Shown here: piece by piece, positions 1 through 7,952 of the stretch
Layout of the letters: every line of letters begins with the position of its first letter
Numbering within the stretch: position 1 is the stretch's first letter
From: an uncultured Oscillospiraceae bacterium
GTDB lineage: Bacteria > Bacillota > Clostridia > Oscillospirales > Oscillospiraceae
Assembly (NCBI GenBank): GCA_934631005.1
Contig: CAKTXA010000007.1
Location: forward strand, 11,390-75,389
Length of the DNA stretch: 64,000 bases
Direction: 5' to 3'
Position numbers and translations under genes: made by a program
The notes under the pieces: model-generated
Told to the model about the DNA's origin: nothing
What the model saw: the letters and a program-made list of their open reading frames with translations, nothing else
Database searches by the model: none

Positions 1-206
1 GCGAGCCGATGTGCTGCACGATCGCGGGCGTTCTGCGCGGCATCCTGCCGGACGGCACGCCGGTGCACAAGGGCATGAAGTCGGGCGATGTGGACCCGCG
101 CGGCGACGCCTCGGCGTGCTACACCGCGTCGGACAAGGCCATCGCCATCGGCGGCGGCGTGCTGCAGGCAATTTTGGAATATACGGGCGTTTTGAAGGAG
201 AGATAA
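1..206 (+). CDS. yqeB: YqeB-type selenium/molybdenum hydroxylase accessory protein, C-terminal part
   Basis: Only the last 68 or so codons are present; the reading frame runs in from before the window. The tail carries CTIAGVLRG, a TPVHKGMKSGDVDPR stretch and a GGGVLQAIL end. I recognise these from the YqeB family found with selenium-dependent molybdenum hydroxylases. The exact role of the family is not settled, but it is thought to help maturation of Se-containing molybdenum enzymes. The stop is 2 bases before the selD start, so the two genes are almost certainly one operon. Recognition is from memory of the C-terminal motif only. Confidence 0.75.
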   Translation, partial: EPMCCTIAGVLRGILPDGTPVHKGMKSGDVDPRGDASACYTASDKAIAIGGGVLQAILEYTGVLKER

Positions 207-208
207 CG

Positions 209-1249
209 ATGGCGGAATCGGAGGTCAAGCTGACAAAGCTTGCAAAATGCGCCGGGTGCGGCGCCAAGGTGGGCGCGGGCGTGCTGGCGCAGCTTTTGGA
301 GGGCATCCGCGTGCACAGTGACCCGAACCTGCTCGTGGGCTTTGACAAGAGCGACGACGCGTCGGTCTACCGCGTGTCGGACGAGCTGGCGCTGGTGCAG
401 ACGGTGGACTTTTTCCCGCCCATCGCCGATGACCCGTATACCTTCGGCCAGATCGCGGCGACGAACGCGCTGTCGGATGTGTACGCCATGGGCGGCGAGC
501 CGAAGCTGTGCCTGAACATCATGGCCATCCCCGAAAATATGCCGCGCGAGGCGGTGCACGCGCTGCTGCGCGGCGGGTATGATAAGGTGTATGAAGCGGG
601 CGCGCTCATCACGGGCGGCCACTCGATCCTGGATGACGAGCCGAAGTACGGCCTGGCCGTGACGGGCTTTGTGCATCCTGACCGTGTGCTCACAAACGCC
701 GGGGCAAGGCCCGGCGACGTGCTGTTCCTCACGAAGCCCATCGGCATCGGCGTGCTGACGACGGCCGGTAAGGCGGAGCTTTTGCGCGCGGACGATCAGG
801 AGCTGTGCGTCAAGCTGATGACCACGCTCAACAAGGCCGCGCGCGACGTGATGGTCAAATACCGCGTGCACGCCTGCACGGACGTGACGGGCTTTGGCCT
901 GCTGGGCCACGGCAGCGAGATGGCGCAGGGGAGCGGCGTGCGGCTGACCATCCGGGCGAAGGATGTGCCGGTTCTGGAGCACGCGATCGACTTTGCGCGC
1001 GACGGCATTTTGCCCGCGGGCATGTACCGCAACCGCGCGTTTGCCGAGCACACGGTGGACGCGGGCGATACGGAGCGGGCGCTGCAGGATATTTTCTACG
1101 ATCCGCAGACGGCGGGCGGGCTGCTGCTGGCGGTCGACCCCACGGACGCGGACGCGCTGGAGCGCGAGCTGCTGTCGGCGCTGCCGTATGCGCGGCGTAT
1201 CGGCACGGCGGAGGATTATTCCGGCGGCGCGTACATCCGGCTGGTGTGA
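209..1249 (+). CDS. selD: Selenophosphate synthase SelD
   Basis: SelD makes selenophosphate from selenide and ATP, the selenium donor for selenocysteine and Se-modified cofactors. The 346-residue product has the N-terminal AGCGAK motif with the catalytic Cys; no in-frame TGA is used here, so this is a Cys form and not a Sec form. Further motifs are the metal-binding DDASVY, QTVDFFPP, the ATNALSDVYAMGG block, TGGHSI and DPQTAGGLL. The ATG at 209 has AAGGAG 8 bases upstream. A longer in-frame opening back to position 11 overlaps yqeB and is not needed. Position directly behind yqeB fits a selenium operon. Confidence 0.95.
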   Translation: MAESEVKLTKLAKCAGCGAKVGAGVLAQLLEGIRVHSDPNLLVGFDKSDDASVYRVSDELALVQTVDFFPPIADDPYTFGQIAATNALSDVYAMGGEPKLCLNIMAIPENMPREAVHALLRGGYDKVYEAGALITGGHSILDDEPKYGLAVTGFVHPDRVLTNAGARPGDVLFLTKPIGIGVLTTAGKAELLRADDQELCVKLMTTLNKAARDVMVKYRVHACTDVTGFGLLGHGSEMAQGSGVRLTIRAKDVPVLEHAIDFARDGILPAGMYRNRAFAEHTVDAGDTERALQDIFYDPQTAGGLLLAVDPTDADALERELLSALPYARRIGTAEDYSGGAYIRLV

Positions 1250-1258
1250 GGTGACGGG

Positions 1259-1600
1259 ATGCTGCGATATATCATTGACCCCGAGGACGAGCTGCGGCTA
1301 GATGGCGGCGTGATCGGCATTTTCAGCGGCGCGCGGATGATGACGTTTGACGTCCACGATGTGCGCGCGGCGGACACGGTGCGGCAGATGCCGGTGGACA
1401 AGACCCGGCAGGACGCGCTGCGGTTCGTGGCCGTGGACGCGCTGCTCGGGCGGGAATATGAGGTGTTCGTGCCGGAGCGGCACCGCGATTTTGCGGCGTT
1501 TTCCGCCGCGCTCACCGCGGCGCGCCCGGAGCTGAATGCCGCGCAGGAGGGTGTTTTTACCCCGCCCGCATGCGACGGCAACGGACATCATTTTGATTAA
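1259..1600 (+). CDS. Small hypothetical protein
   Basis: I do not recognise this 113-residue protein. It starts 9 bases after selD with a GAGGTG ribosome site, so it is probably co-transcribed. It is acidic to neutral, has one Cys near the C-terminus, and no membrane segment or signal peptide. The start reads MLRYIIDPEDELRLDGG and the middle is rich in Arg and Ala. Codon use matches the GC-rich neighbours. Its place suggests a link to selenium metabolism, but nothing in the sequence shows that. Confidence 0.6.
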   Translation: MLRYIIDPEDELRLDGGVIGIFSGARMMTFDVHDVRAADTVRQMPVDKTRQDALRFVAVDALLGREYEVFVPERHRDFAAFSAALTAARPELNAAQEGVFTPPACDGNGHHFD

Positions 1601-1652
1601 CGTATCGTTTTTGCGGCTTCTGCACAGACTATCCCGAAAGGGAGGTGTGCAG

Positions 1653-1799
1653 ATGAAGCGCAAACGGCGTGAGCGGGCGGAGCAGATCGTGCAGAGCATC
1701 GTGCAGCAGCCCGCGAGCGATACCGACCCGCAGGGCAGCTGGACCGGGAAGCCGGAAAATGAGGACGAGATCCCTGTACAGGACGCGGACGATCTGTAA
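1653..1799 (+). CDS. Small hypothetical protein, 48 residues
   Basis: A short gene starting at ATG 1653 with a good GGGAGG ribosome site at about 1640-1645. The product begins MKRKRRERAEQIVQSIVQQ, so a basic and probably helical N-terminus, and ends with an acidic tail ENEDEIPVQDADDL. The charge split resembles small nucleic-acid or ribosome-associated proteins, but no family is recognised. The ribosome site and clean stop are the main evidence that it is real. Confidence 0.5.
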   Translation: MKRKRRERAEQIVQSIVQQPASDTDPQGSWTGKPENEDEIPVQDADDL

Positions 1800-1858
1800 C
1801 TGTGTCAACACCCCGCCATCCGGCGGGTGTTCATAGCAAGGAAACGGAGGAACATAGC

Positions 1859-2107
1859 ATGACAAAAACCATTTTGAACATCGAAGGCATGCAGTGCGGC
1901 ATGTGCGAATCGCACGTGAACGACGCCATCCGCAACAATTTTGTGGTGAAAAAGGTCACGTCCTCGCACGCGAAGAACCGCACCGAGATCCTCAGCGAGC
2001 AGCCGCTCGACGAGCAGAAGCTCCGCGAGGTCATCGACAAGACCGGCTACACCCTCACGGGCCTCACGTCCGAGCCGTATGAAAAGAAGGGCCTGTTCCA
2101 CAGATAA
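1859..2107 (+). CDS. Heavy-metal-associated (HMA) domain protein, CopZ-like
   Basis: An 82-residue, single-domain HMA fold protein. The metal site GMQCGMC (residues 10-16) is the classic GMxCxxC motif that binds Cu(I) or a similar soft metal. These small cytoplasmic proteins hand metal to P-type ATPases or sensors. The ATG at 1859 has GGAGG 8 bases upstream. No ATPase or metal regulator is visible nearby, so the partner must lie elsewhere. The C-terminal half, with a DKTGYTL end, matches the usual alpha-beta layout. The metal is inferred from the family. Confidence 0.8.
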   Translation: MTKTILNIEGMQCGMCESHVNDAIRNNFVVKKVTSSHAKNRTEILSEQPLDEQKLREVIDKTGYTLTGLTSEPYEKKGLFHR

Positions 2108-2113
2108 AAAACT

Positions 2114-2154
2114 GTATCCCCGTCCGGCCCGCCGGATGGGGATACTATTTTTTG
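2114..2154 (+). terminator. Rho-independent terminator
   Basis: A 15-bp stem (2114-2128 with 2131-2145, one G-U pair) is followed by a T-rich run. It closes the selD to HMA gene group before thyA. Confidence 0.85.
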
Positions 2155-2194
2155 CGGAGGACTACAAAAACAGGCAGAACCATGATATACTGTC

Positions 2195-2200
2195 TATAAT
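2195..2200 (+). promoter_or_regulatory. Probable -10 box for the thyA operon
   Basis: A perfect TATAAT lies 25 bases before the thyA ATG and just after the terminator at 2114-2154. No good -35 box is visible at 16-18 bases, so only the -10 is proposed. Confidence 0.45.
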
Positions 2201-2224
2201 CACGGTAAAAGGGGAGATTTGGCA

Positions 2225-3055
2225 ATGAGCCGGGCAGACGAGATCTACATTCAGACATGCAGGCAGATTTTAGACCACGGCGTGTGGGATACCGACCGCC
2301 CCGTCCGTCCGCATTGGGAGGACGGCACGCCCGCGCACACCATCAAGCAGTTCTGCGTGGTGAACCGCTACGACCTGCGCGAGGAATTCCCCATTATGAC
2401 GCTGCGCAGGACGTATTACAAGTCCTGCATTCAGGAGCTTTTGTGGATCTGGCAGAAAAAGTCCAACAAAATTTCCGAGCTGGGCAGCCATATCTGGGAC
2501 AGCTGGGCGGGCCCCGACGGCACCATCGGCAAGGCCTACGGCTATCAGCTCGGCGTCAAGCACATCTACCCCGAGGGCGAGTTCGATCAGGTCGACCGCG
2601 TGCTGTATGACCTCAAGCACAACCCCACCTCGCGCCGCATCCTCACGAATATTTTTAACCACCACGACCTGCATGAGATGGGGCTGGCGCCGTGCGCCTA
2701 CTCCATGACGTTTAACGTCAGCGGCAATACGCTGAGCGCCATCTTAAATCAGCGCAGTCAGGATATGCTCACGGCCAACAACTGGAACGTGGTGCAGTAC
2801 GCAGTGCTGGTGCACATGATGGCGCAGGTGTCGGGGCTGGAGGCGGGCGAGCTGGTGCACGTCATCGCCGACTGCCATATCTATGACCGCCACGTGCCGC
2901 TGGTGGAGAAGATGCTGAAAAACCCGCAGTTTGACGCGCCGACGTTCGTGATGGACAAGTCGATCACGAATTTCTACGACTTTACGGCCGACAGCTTCCG
3001 CATGGAAAACTACCGGTATAACGACTTCGCCGACCCCATCCCGGTGGCGATCTGA
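2225..3055 (+). CDS. thyA: Thymidylate synthase
   Basis: ThyA methylates dUMP to dTMP using methylene-tetrahydrofolate. The 276-residue product has the catalytic Cys in APCAYSM, then the NQRSQDM and NWNVVQYAVL blocks that bind dUMP and fold the dimer. The Cys sits in a CAYS context as in Bacillus subtilis ThyA and phage phi3T, not the PPCH context of E. coli ThyA. A TTG at 2219 is in frame but only 2 bases from AAGGGGAG; the ATG at 2225 has the correct 8-base spacing and is chosen. The next gene is dihydrofolate reductase, which recycles the dihydrofolate this enzyme makes. Confidence 0.95.
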   Translation: MSRADEIYIQTCRQILDHGVWDTDRPVRPHWEDGTPAHTIKQFCVVNRYDLREEFPIMTLRRTYYKSCIQELLWIWQKKSNKISELGSHIWDSWAGPDGTIGKAYGYQLGVKHIYPEGEFDQVDRVLYDLKHNPTSRRILTNIFNHHDLHEMGLAPCAYSMTFNVSGNTLSAILNQRSQDMLTANNWNVVQYAVLVHMMAQVSGLEAGELVHVIADCHIYDRHVPLVEKMLKNPQFDAPTFVMDKSITNFYDFTADSFRMENYRYNDFADPIPVAI

Positions 3056-3064
3056 GGGCGCGGT

Positions 3065-3571
3065 ATGGAGCTGATCGTCAATGTAACGGAGAACTGGGGC
3101 ATCGGCTGCAAGGACCGGCTGCTCGTGGCCATCTCCGCGGACTTAAAGCGCTTTCGCGCGCTCACAACGGGAAAGACCGTGATTTTAGGCCGCCGGACGC
3201 TCGCGACCTTCCCGGGCGGACGGCCGCTCAAAAACCGCGAGAATATCGTGCTCACGCGCGATCCGGCCTTTTCGGCCGAGGGTGCGCTGGCGGCGCACGA
3301 TCTTGCGGAGCTGTTCGCGCTGCTGCGCGGCAAAAATACGGACGATGTGTGCGTCATCGGCGGGGCGAGCGTATATGAGCAGCTGCTGCCGTACTGCGCG
3401 CGCGCCCGCGTGACCAAAACGTATATCACCGCAGACGCCGACCGCTTTTTCCCTGATCTTGACGTATTGCCCGACTGGCAGGTCGAGCAGACGTCCGATG
3501 TGCAGGAGGAAAACGGCGTGCGCTTTGCGTATATTGACTATGTGAACCTGCATCCCGCGCCCATGGCGTGA
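3065..3571 (+). CDS. folA: Dihydrofolate reductase
   Basis: A 168-residue DHFR that reduces dihydrofolate with NADPH. Visible signatures are the N-terminal ELIVNVTENWGIGCKDRLL (substrate loop), VILGRRTLATFPGGRPL (cofactor site) and VIGGASVYEQLLP (glycine motif before the C-terminal strand). The ATG at 3065 comes 9 bases after the thyA stop, and its ribosome site GAGGG overlaps that stop, so translation is probably coupled. The length is usual for bacterial DHFR. It pairs directly with thyA in one operon. Confidence 0.95.
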   Translation: MELIVNVTENWGIGCKDRLLVAISADLKRFRALTTGKTVILGRRTLATFPGGRPLKNRENIVLTRDPAFSAEGALAAHDLAELFALLRGKNTDDVCVIGGASVYEQLLPYCARARVTKTYITADADRFFPDLDVLPDWQVEQTSDVQEENGVRFAYIDYVNLHPAPMA

Positions 3572-3600
3572 CGCAGGCGACGAAGGAACGGAAGAGAAGT

Positions 3601-4797
3601 ATGGAACAGGTAACATTTCAGGATCTCGGCCTGTCGCCGCAGATCCTGCAGGCCCTGGAACAAAAGGGCTACGGCTATCCCACCCGCATTCAGGCCGAGG
3701 CGATCGGCCCGCTGATGCAGTGGAAGGACGTCATCGCCAAGGCCCCCACGGGCACGGGCAAGACGTTTGCATTCGGCATCCCGATGATCGAGCACATCGA
3801 CGCCGCGTCGGAGGAGCTGCAGGGGCTCATCCTCGCGCCCACGCGCGAGCTGGCCATCCAGATCTGTGACGAGCTGCGCGGGCTGCTGAAATTCTACAAG
3901 GACATCCGCGTGGCGGTCGTCTACGGCGGGGCGAAGATCGAGGGGCAGATCAGCCAGCTCAAAAAGCACCCGCAGATCGTCGTGGCCACGCCCGGGCGGC
4001 TGATGGATCACTACAACCGCAAAACGCTGCGGCTGGACAAGGTCAGGACCGTCATTCTGGACGAGGCTGACCGGATGCTCGACATGGGCTTTTTTGACGA
4101 TGTGACGAAGATCATCGAAAAGATCAAAAACCGCAAAAATCTCGGGCTGTTTTCCGCCACCATCTCGCAGGAGGTGATGACGGTGTCGTGGATGTATCAG
4201 CGCGACGAGGTGGAGATCACCGTCCCCGCCGATCAGGAGAACCGGCCGGACATCGACCAGTACTCCATCACCGTCCCGCCGCTCGAGAAGATCAGCGTCG
4301 TCCTCAAGCTCCTGCGCACGATGCAGCCGGCGCGGTGCATCATCTTCTGCAACACGAAGGCGATGTGCCAGCGTCTCAGCGACGATCTGCGCCGCGCGGG
4401 CGTGGATGCCGACTGCCTGCACGGTGATATTCGGCAGGCCACGCGCGAAAAGACCATGCGCACGTTCAAAGACGGCAAGCTCGCCGTGCTCATTGCCACG
4501 GATGTGGCGTCCCGCGGCATCGACGTGGACGATGTGGACATGGTCATCAACTACGACGTGCCGGAGGAGAACGAGTATTACATCCACCGCATCGGCCGGA
4601 CCGGGCGCGCGAAGAAAAAGGGCATTGCCATCTCGGTCATCGGCACGTTCCCCGAGCAGGCCAAGCTCGATGAGATCGCGAAGTATTCGCACTATCAGGT
4701 GCAGAAGGTCAAATTCCTGGACGACGGCACGCTGGTGGCGGAGGAGCCGAAAAAGCCCGCCGCGCCCCCGACACGAGGCAGAAGGAGATTCCGTTGA
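3601..4797 (+). CDS. DEAD-box RNA helicase
   Basis: A 398-residue ATP-dependent RNA helicase. All core motifs are present in order: the Q motif around residue 25, APTGTGKT (I), PTRELA (Ia), TPGRLMDH (Ib), DEAD (II), SAT (III), then TDVASRGID (V) and HRIGRTGR (VI). There is only a short C-terminal extension ending in a basic TRGRRRFR, like minimal CshA/CshB-type or RhlE-type proteins. The start is ATG 3601 with a GGAAGAG ribosome site. It follows folA by 29 bases and overlaps the next gene by 4, so it is inside this operon. Its RNA target cannot be read from the sequence. Confidence 0.92.
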   Translation: MEQVTFQDLGLSPQILQALEQKGYGYPTRIQAEAIGPLMQWKDVIAKAPTGTGKTFAFGIPMIEHIDAASEELQGLILAPTRELAIQICDELRGLLKFYKDIRVAVVYGGAKIEGQISQLKKHPQIVVATPGRLMDHYNRKTLRLDKVRTVILDEADRMLDMGFFDDVTKIIEKIKNRKNLGLFSATISQEVMTVSWMYQRDEVEITVPADQENRPDIDQYSITVPPLEKISVVLKLLRTMQPARCIIFCNTKAMCQRLSDDLRRAGVDADCLHGDIRQATREKTMRTFKDGKLAVLIATDVASRGIDVDDVDMVINYDVPEENEYYIHRIGRTGRAKKKGIAISVIGTFPEQAKLDEIAKYSHYQVQKVKFLDDGTLVAEEPKKPAAPPTRGRRRFR

Positions 4798-5684
4798 CCG
4801 CCGCGGAGCGGGGGCTGCTGCTGCTCTGCTGCCCGCTGGGTGAGCCGGACGCGCCTGTGCTGACGATGGCGCAGTTCCGCACGCTCTCCGTGCGCGCGCA
4901 CGCGCAGGCCTCCCGCCCCGGCGACCCTCTGCGGGAGCTGACGGCGCGGGATGTGCAGGCGCTTGGCTACGGCGCGGACGCGGCGGCGCGTATCGCGGCG
5001 CTGCTGGCGCGGGAACGGCAGCTGGACGAATACCTGACGTGGGTACGGCAGCGCGGCTTTGAGGCCGTGACGCGCATCAGCGCGGCCTTTCCGCCTGCGA
5101 TCTCGGAGAAGATGGGCATGAACGCCCCGCCGGTGCTGTTTACGCTGGGCGATCCGGCGCTGTTTCAGCGCCGCTGCGTTGCGCTCGTGGGCTCGCGCGC
5201 GCTGCACGCGCCGGGACGGCGCTTTGCCGAGACGGCCGGGCGGCTGGCCGCGGAGGAGGGCTATGTGCTCGTCTCCGGCGGGGCCAATGGCGCCGACAGC
5301 GCCGCGCAGGCGGCGTGTCTGGCCGCGGGCGGCAGCGTGATCGTGTTTACGGCGGGCAGGCTCCTCGACTGCGCGGCGCACGCGCGCGTTTTGTATGTGA
5401 GCGAGAGCGGCTGCGAGCAGCCGTTTTCCACGCCGCGCGCCATGAGCCGCAACCATCTCATCCACGCCATGGGCGAAAAGGCGCTTGTGGCGCAGTGCGC
5501 CTGCGGCGCGGGCGGCACGTGGCACGGGACGCTCGACAACCTGCGCGCGGGCTGGTCGCCGGTATTCGTAAATGACGACGGCTCAGACGGCGCAAGGGCC
5601 CTGTGCGAGCGCGGGGCGCAGCCGGTGCGCGAGCTGAAAACGTTGGCGGAATTGCAGCCCGAACAGCTTCAATTCCCGGTCTGA
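4794..5684 (+). CDS. DprA/Smf-like DNA-processing protein (SLOG-type Rossmann fold)
   Basis: A 296-residue protein. The N-terminal 90 residues are helical, then a Rossmann fold begins with VALVGSRALHAPG and continues SGGANGADSAAQAACLAAGG, matching the DprA nucleotide/ssDNA-binding fold. Motif wording differs from typical DprA (SGLARGIDxxAH), as Asp is kept but the downstream His is Gln. The usual C-terminal winged-helix extension is not evident. DprA loads RecA on incoming single-stranded DNA during transformation. The start is TTG 4794 with AAGGAGA 5-6 bases upstream, overlapping the helicase stop by 4 bases. It could instead be another SLOG-family protein. Confidence 0.75.
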   Translation: MTAAERGLLLLCCPLGEPDAPVLTMAQFRTLSVRAHAQASRPGDPLRELTARDVQALGYGADAAARIAALLARERQLDEYLTWVRQRGFEAVTRISAAFPPAISEKMGMNAPPVLFTLGDPALFQRRCVALVGSRALHAPGRRFAETAGRLAAEEGYVLVSGGANGADSAAQAACLAAGGSVIVFTAGRLLDCAAHARVLYVSESGCEQPFSTPRAMSRNHLIHAMGEKALVAQCACGAGGTWHGTLDNLRAGWSPVFVNDDGSDGARALCERGAQPVRELKTLAELQPEQLQFPV

Positions 5685-5703
5685 GGGCAAATTTGATAAA
5701 ATC

Positions 5704-5736
5704 GCGGGCGAGGGAATGTCCTACGCCCGCTTTTTG
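5704..5736 (+). terminator. Rho-independent terminator
   Basis: A 7-bp GC stem (5704-5710 with 5724-5730) followed by TTTTT closes the thyA-dprA operon. Confidence 0.8.
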
Positions 5737-5772
5737 TGCAATTTTGTAGTAGCTTTTCAGTTGAAAATCGCA

Positions 5773-5778
5773 TATAAT
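5773..5778 (+). promoter_or_regulatory. glmS: Probable -10 box of the glmS transcript
   Basis: A perfect TATAAT lies between the upstream terminator and the glmS ribozyme. The -35 region is weak (T-rich, no TTGACA at 17 bases). Transcription from here would include the whole ribozyme. Confidence 0.55.
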
Positions 5779-5822
5779 GACTACAACGCAGAAGTGAAAG
5801 GAGGGCCGCGGTATTTGCCGCC

Positions 5823-5980
5823 AGAAGCGCCGTGTTCCCGCTTTTTTGCGGGATGACGAGGAAGCGTGTGATCGAACGGATCGGCGGATGCACGCTCGCG
5901 CCGCCCGGGCGCGTGACACAGCCGACAAAGCCCGCGGGCAACTGCGGGACAAAACGACTGTGACCGGGAAGCAGACAAAC
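5823..5980 (+). ncRNA. glmS ribozyme (glucosamine-6-phosphate-activated self-cleaving riboswitch)
   Basis: The leader of glmS carries the ribozyme signature. AGCGCC lies at the cleavage site, with cutting expected between A5826 and G5827. A P1 hairpin CCCGC-T6-GCGGG is followed by TGACGAGG, then ATCGAACGGATCGGCGG flanked by a GCGTG/CACGC pairing. A P4-type hairpin CACAG...CTGTG with an inner CCCGC/GCGGG stem follows. In this class, glucosamine-6-phosphate acts as a cofactor for cleavage, which destabilises the mRNA and so feeds back on glmS. It ends about 45 bases before the ATG. The fold is assigned by eye. Confidence 0.92.
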
Positions 5981-6023
5981 GGACTGCGTGTTTGCCTGAG
6001 AATTTTCAGGAGGACAATTTGAT

Positions 6024-7859
6024 ATGTGTGGTATCGTTGGATACGTCGGACAGGAGCAGGCGGCGCCCATTTTGCTGGAGGGGCTGTCACGGCTGGAGTA
6101 CCGCGGCTATGACTCGGCGGGCATCTGCGTGAGCCGGGACGGGCGGCTGCAGCTGGAAAAATCGAAGGGACGGCTGCAGAACCTGATCGAAAAGACCGAA
6201 AACGGCGCACGGCTGCCTGGCACGCTCGGCATCGGACACACCCGCTGGGCGACCCACGGCGAGCCGAACGACTGCAACTCCCATCCGCATCTGAGCCAGG
6301 GCGGCAAGATCGCGCTGGTGCACAACGGCATCATTGAGAACTATCTGGAGCTGCGGCAGTTTTTGCTGGGCAAGGGCGTGCACTTCGCGTCTGAGACCGA
6401 CAGCGAGGTCGTGGCGCAGCTTCTGGAGTATTACTATAACGAGACCGGCAGCGTGCTTGACGCGCTGTATATGGTCCTGCACCGCATCGAGGGCGCGTAT
6501 GCCTTCGGCATCCTCTGCGCCGACGAGCCGGACCGCATCTACGCCGCGCGCAAGGACGCGCCGCTGCTGCTGGGCTTTGGCGAGGGGTGCAATTTCATCG
6601 CCTCGGACGTGACGGCGCTGGTGAAGCATACGCGGACCGTGGCGTACATGGAGGACGGCGAGGTCGCCGTGCTCACGCGGGACTCGATCCGCGTGTTTGA
6701 CGCGATGGAGCAGCCGGTCGAAAAGCCGCGGCACTATGTGGACTGGGAGATCTCGGCGGCGGAAAAGGGCGGCTATCCGCACTTTATGCTGAAAGAAATT
6801 ATGGAGGAGCCGGACGCCATCCGGCGCACCATCAGCCCGCGGCTCAAGGGCGGGCGCATCGCGCTGGACGATCTGACGCTTACGCGGGAGGAGCTGGAGC
6901 GCTTCTCGCGCATCTGCATCATCGCCTGCGGGTCGTCGTATCACGTGGGCGTGATCGGAAAATACAACATCGAAAAGCTCGCCCGTATCCCTGTGGAGGT
7001 CACGCTGGCGTCCGAATTCCGCTACTGTGACCCTCTGGTGGATGAAAAGACGCTCGTCGTCGTCATCAGCCAGTCCGGCGAAACGCTGGACACCATGGCC
7101 GCCATGCGCGAGGCTAGAGCGCGCGGGGCGCGGGTGCTGTCCATCGTGAATGTGGTCGGTAGCTCCATTGCCCGTGAGTCGGACGACGTGCTCTACACCT
7201 GGGCCGGGCCGGAGATCGCCGTGGCCACGACGAAGGCATACTCCACGCAGCTGATTTTGCTTGACATGATCGCGCTGTACTTTGCCGACACGCTGGGACG
7301 CATCGCGCCGGAGCGCTATCAGGCGCTGGTGGATGAGATCTCGCGGCTGCCGGAGAAAATGGAGACCATTCTGCAGGACTGCAAGAGCATCCAGCACTTC
7401 GCCAGCCAGTATTTTAATCACGACTCCATCTTCTTCATCGGGCGGAACCTCGATTACGCGCTGGGGCTGGAGGGCTCTCTCAAGCTCAAGGAGATCTCGT
7501 ATATCCACTCGGAGGCGTATGCCTCGGGCGAACTCAAGCACGGCACGATCTCGCTCGTGGAGCAGGGGACGCTCGTGGTGGCGCTGAGCACGTATTCGCC
7601 GCTGTTTGACAAGGCGATGAGCAACGTGGTGGAGGTCAAGGCGCGCGGCGCGCAGGTGCTGGCGCTCACAACGGCGCGGCACCGCGCCGAGATGGAAAAG
7701 AACGCCGACGCCATCCTCACCATCCCCGAGACGGAGGATATGTTCCTGCCGTCCCTGGGCGTCATCCCGCTGCAGCTGTTCGCCTACTACATGGCCCTCC
7801 AACGCGGCTGCGATATTGATAAGCCCAGAAATCTGGCAAAGAGCGTGACGGTTGAATAA
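6024..7859 (+). CDS. glmS: Glutamine:fructose-6-phosphate aminotransferase (isomerizing)
   Basis: GlmS makes glucosamine-6-phosphate, the entry step to peptidoglycan amino sugars. The 611-residue length is typical. The N-terminal glutaminase starts MCGIVGYVG, where Cys1 after Met removal is the nucleophile, with HTRWATHG and HNGIIENY further on. The C-terminal half has two SIS domains (CGSSYHVG near residue 300 and FIGRNLDYALGLEGSLKLKEISY), ending in the conserved DKPRNLAKSVTVE. AGGAGG lies 9 bases before the ATG. It is a single-gene unit controlled by the ribozyme at 5823-5980. Confidence 0.98.
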   Translation: MCGIVGYVGQEQAAPILLEGLSRLEYRGYDSAGICVSRDGRLQLEKSKGRLQNLIEKTENGARLPGTLGIGHTRWATHGEPNDCNSHPHLSQGGKIALVHNGIIENYLELRQFLLGKGVHFASETDSEVVAQLLEYYYNETGSVLDALYMVLHRIEGAYAFGILCADEPDRIYAARKDAPLLLGFGEGCNFIASDVTALVKHTRTVAYMEDGEVAVLTRDSIRVFDAMEQPVEKPRHYVDWEISAAEKGGYPHFMLKEIMEEPDAIRRTISPRLKGGRIALDDLTLTREELERFSRICIIACGSSYHVGVIGKYNIEKLARIPVEVTLASEFRYCDPLVDEKTLVVVISQSGETLDTMAAMREARARGARVLSIVNVVGSSIARESDDVLYTWAGPEIAVATTKAYSTQLILLDMIALYFADTLGRIAPERYQALVDEISRLPEKMETILQDCKSIQHFASQYFNHDSIFFIGRNLDYALGLEGSLKLKEISYIHSEAYASGELKHGTISLVEQGTLVVALSTYSPLFDKAMSNVVEVKARGAQVLALTTARHRAEMEKNADAILTIPETEDMFLPSLGVIPLQLFAYYMALQRGCDIDKPRNLAKSVTVE

Positions 7860-7866
7860 AAAAGGG

Positions 7867-7901
7867 ATCGCCCCCGGATGTACCATCCGGGGGCGATTTT
7901 T
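7867..7901 (+). terminator. Rho-independent terminator after glmS
   Basis: A perfect 14-bp stem (7867-7880 with 7884-7897), 3-base loop and T-rich tail, 8 bases after the glmS stop. Confidence 0.92.
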
Positions 7902-7952
7902 ATGTTATTTGTAGGGGCCGATGACCCGCTCTGCCCCTTTGCGATGCCTTAC

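Noticed and set aside
209..1249. Selenocysteine-containing SelD
   Set aside because: The active-site codon is TGC (Cys) and no in-frame TGA is present before the normal stop.
6087..7886. Long open frame antisense to glmS (about 600 codons)
   Set aside because: The sense gene is certain, the antisense product is rich in His, Arg and Ala without domains, and GC-rich coding DNA often gives such frames.
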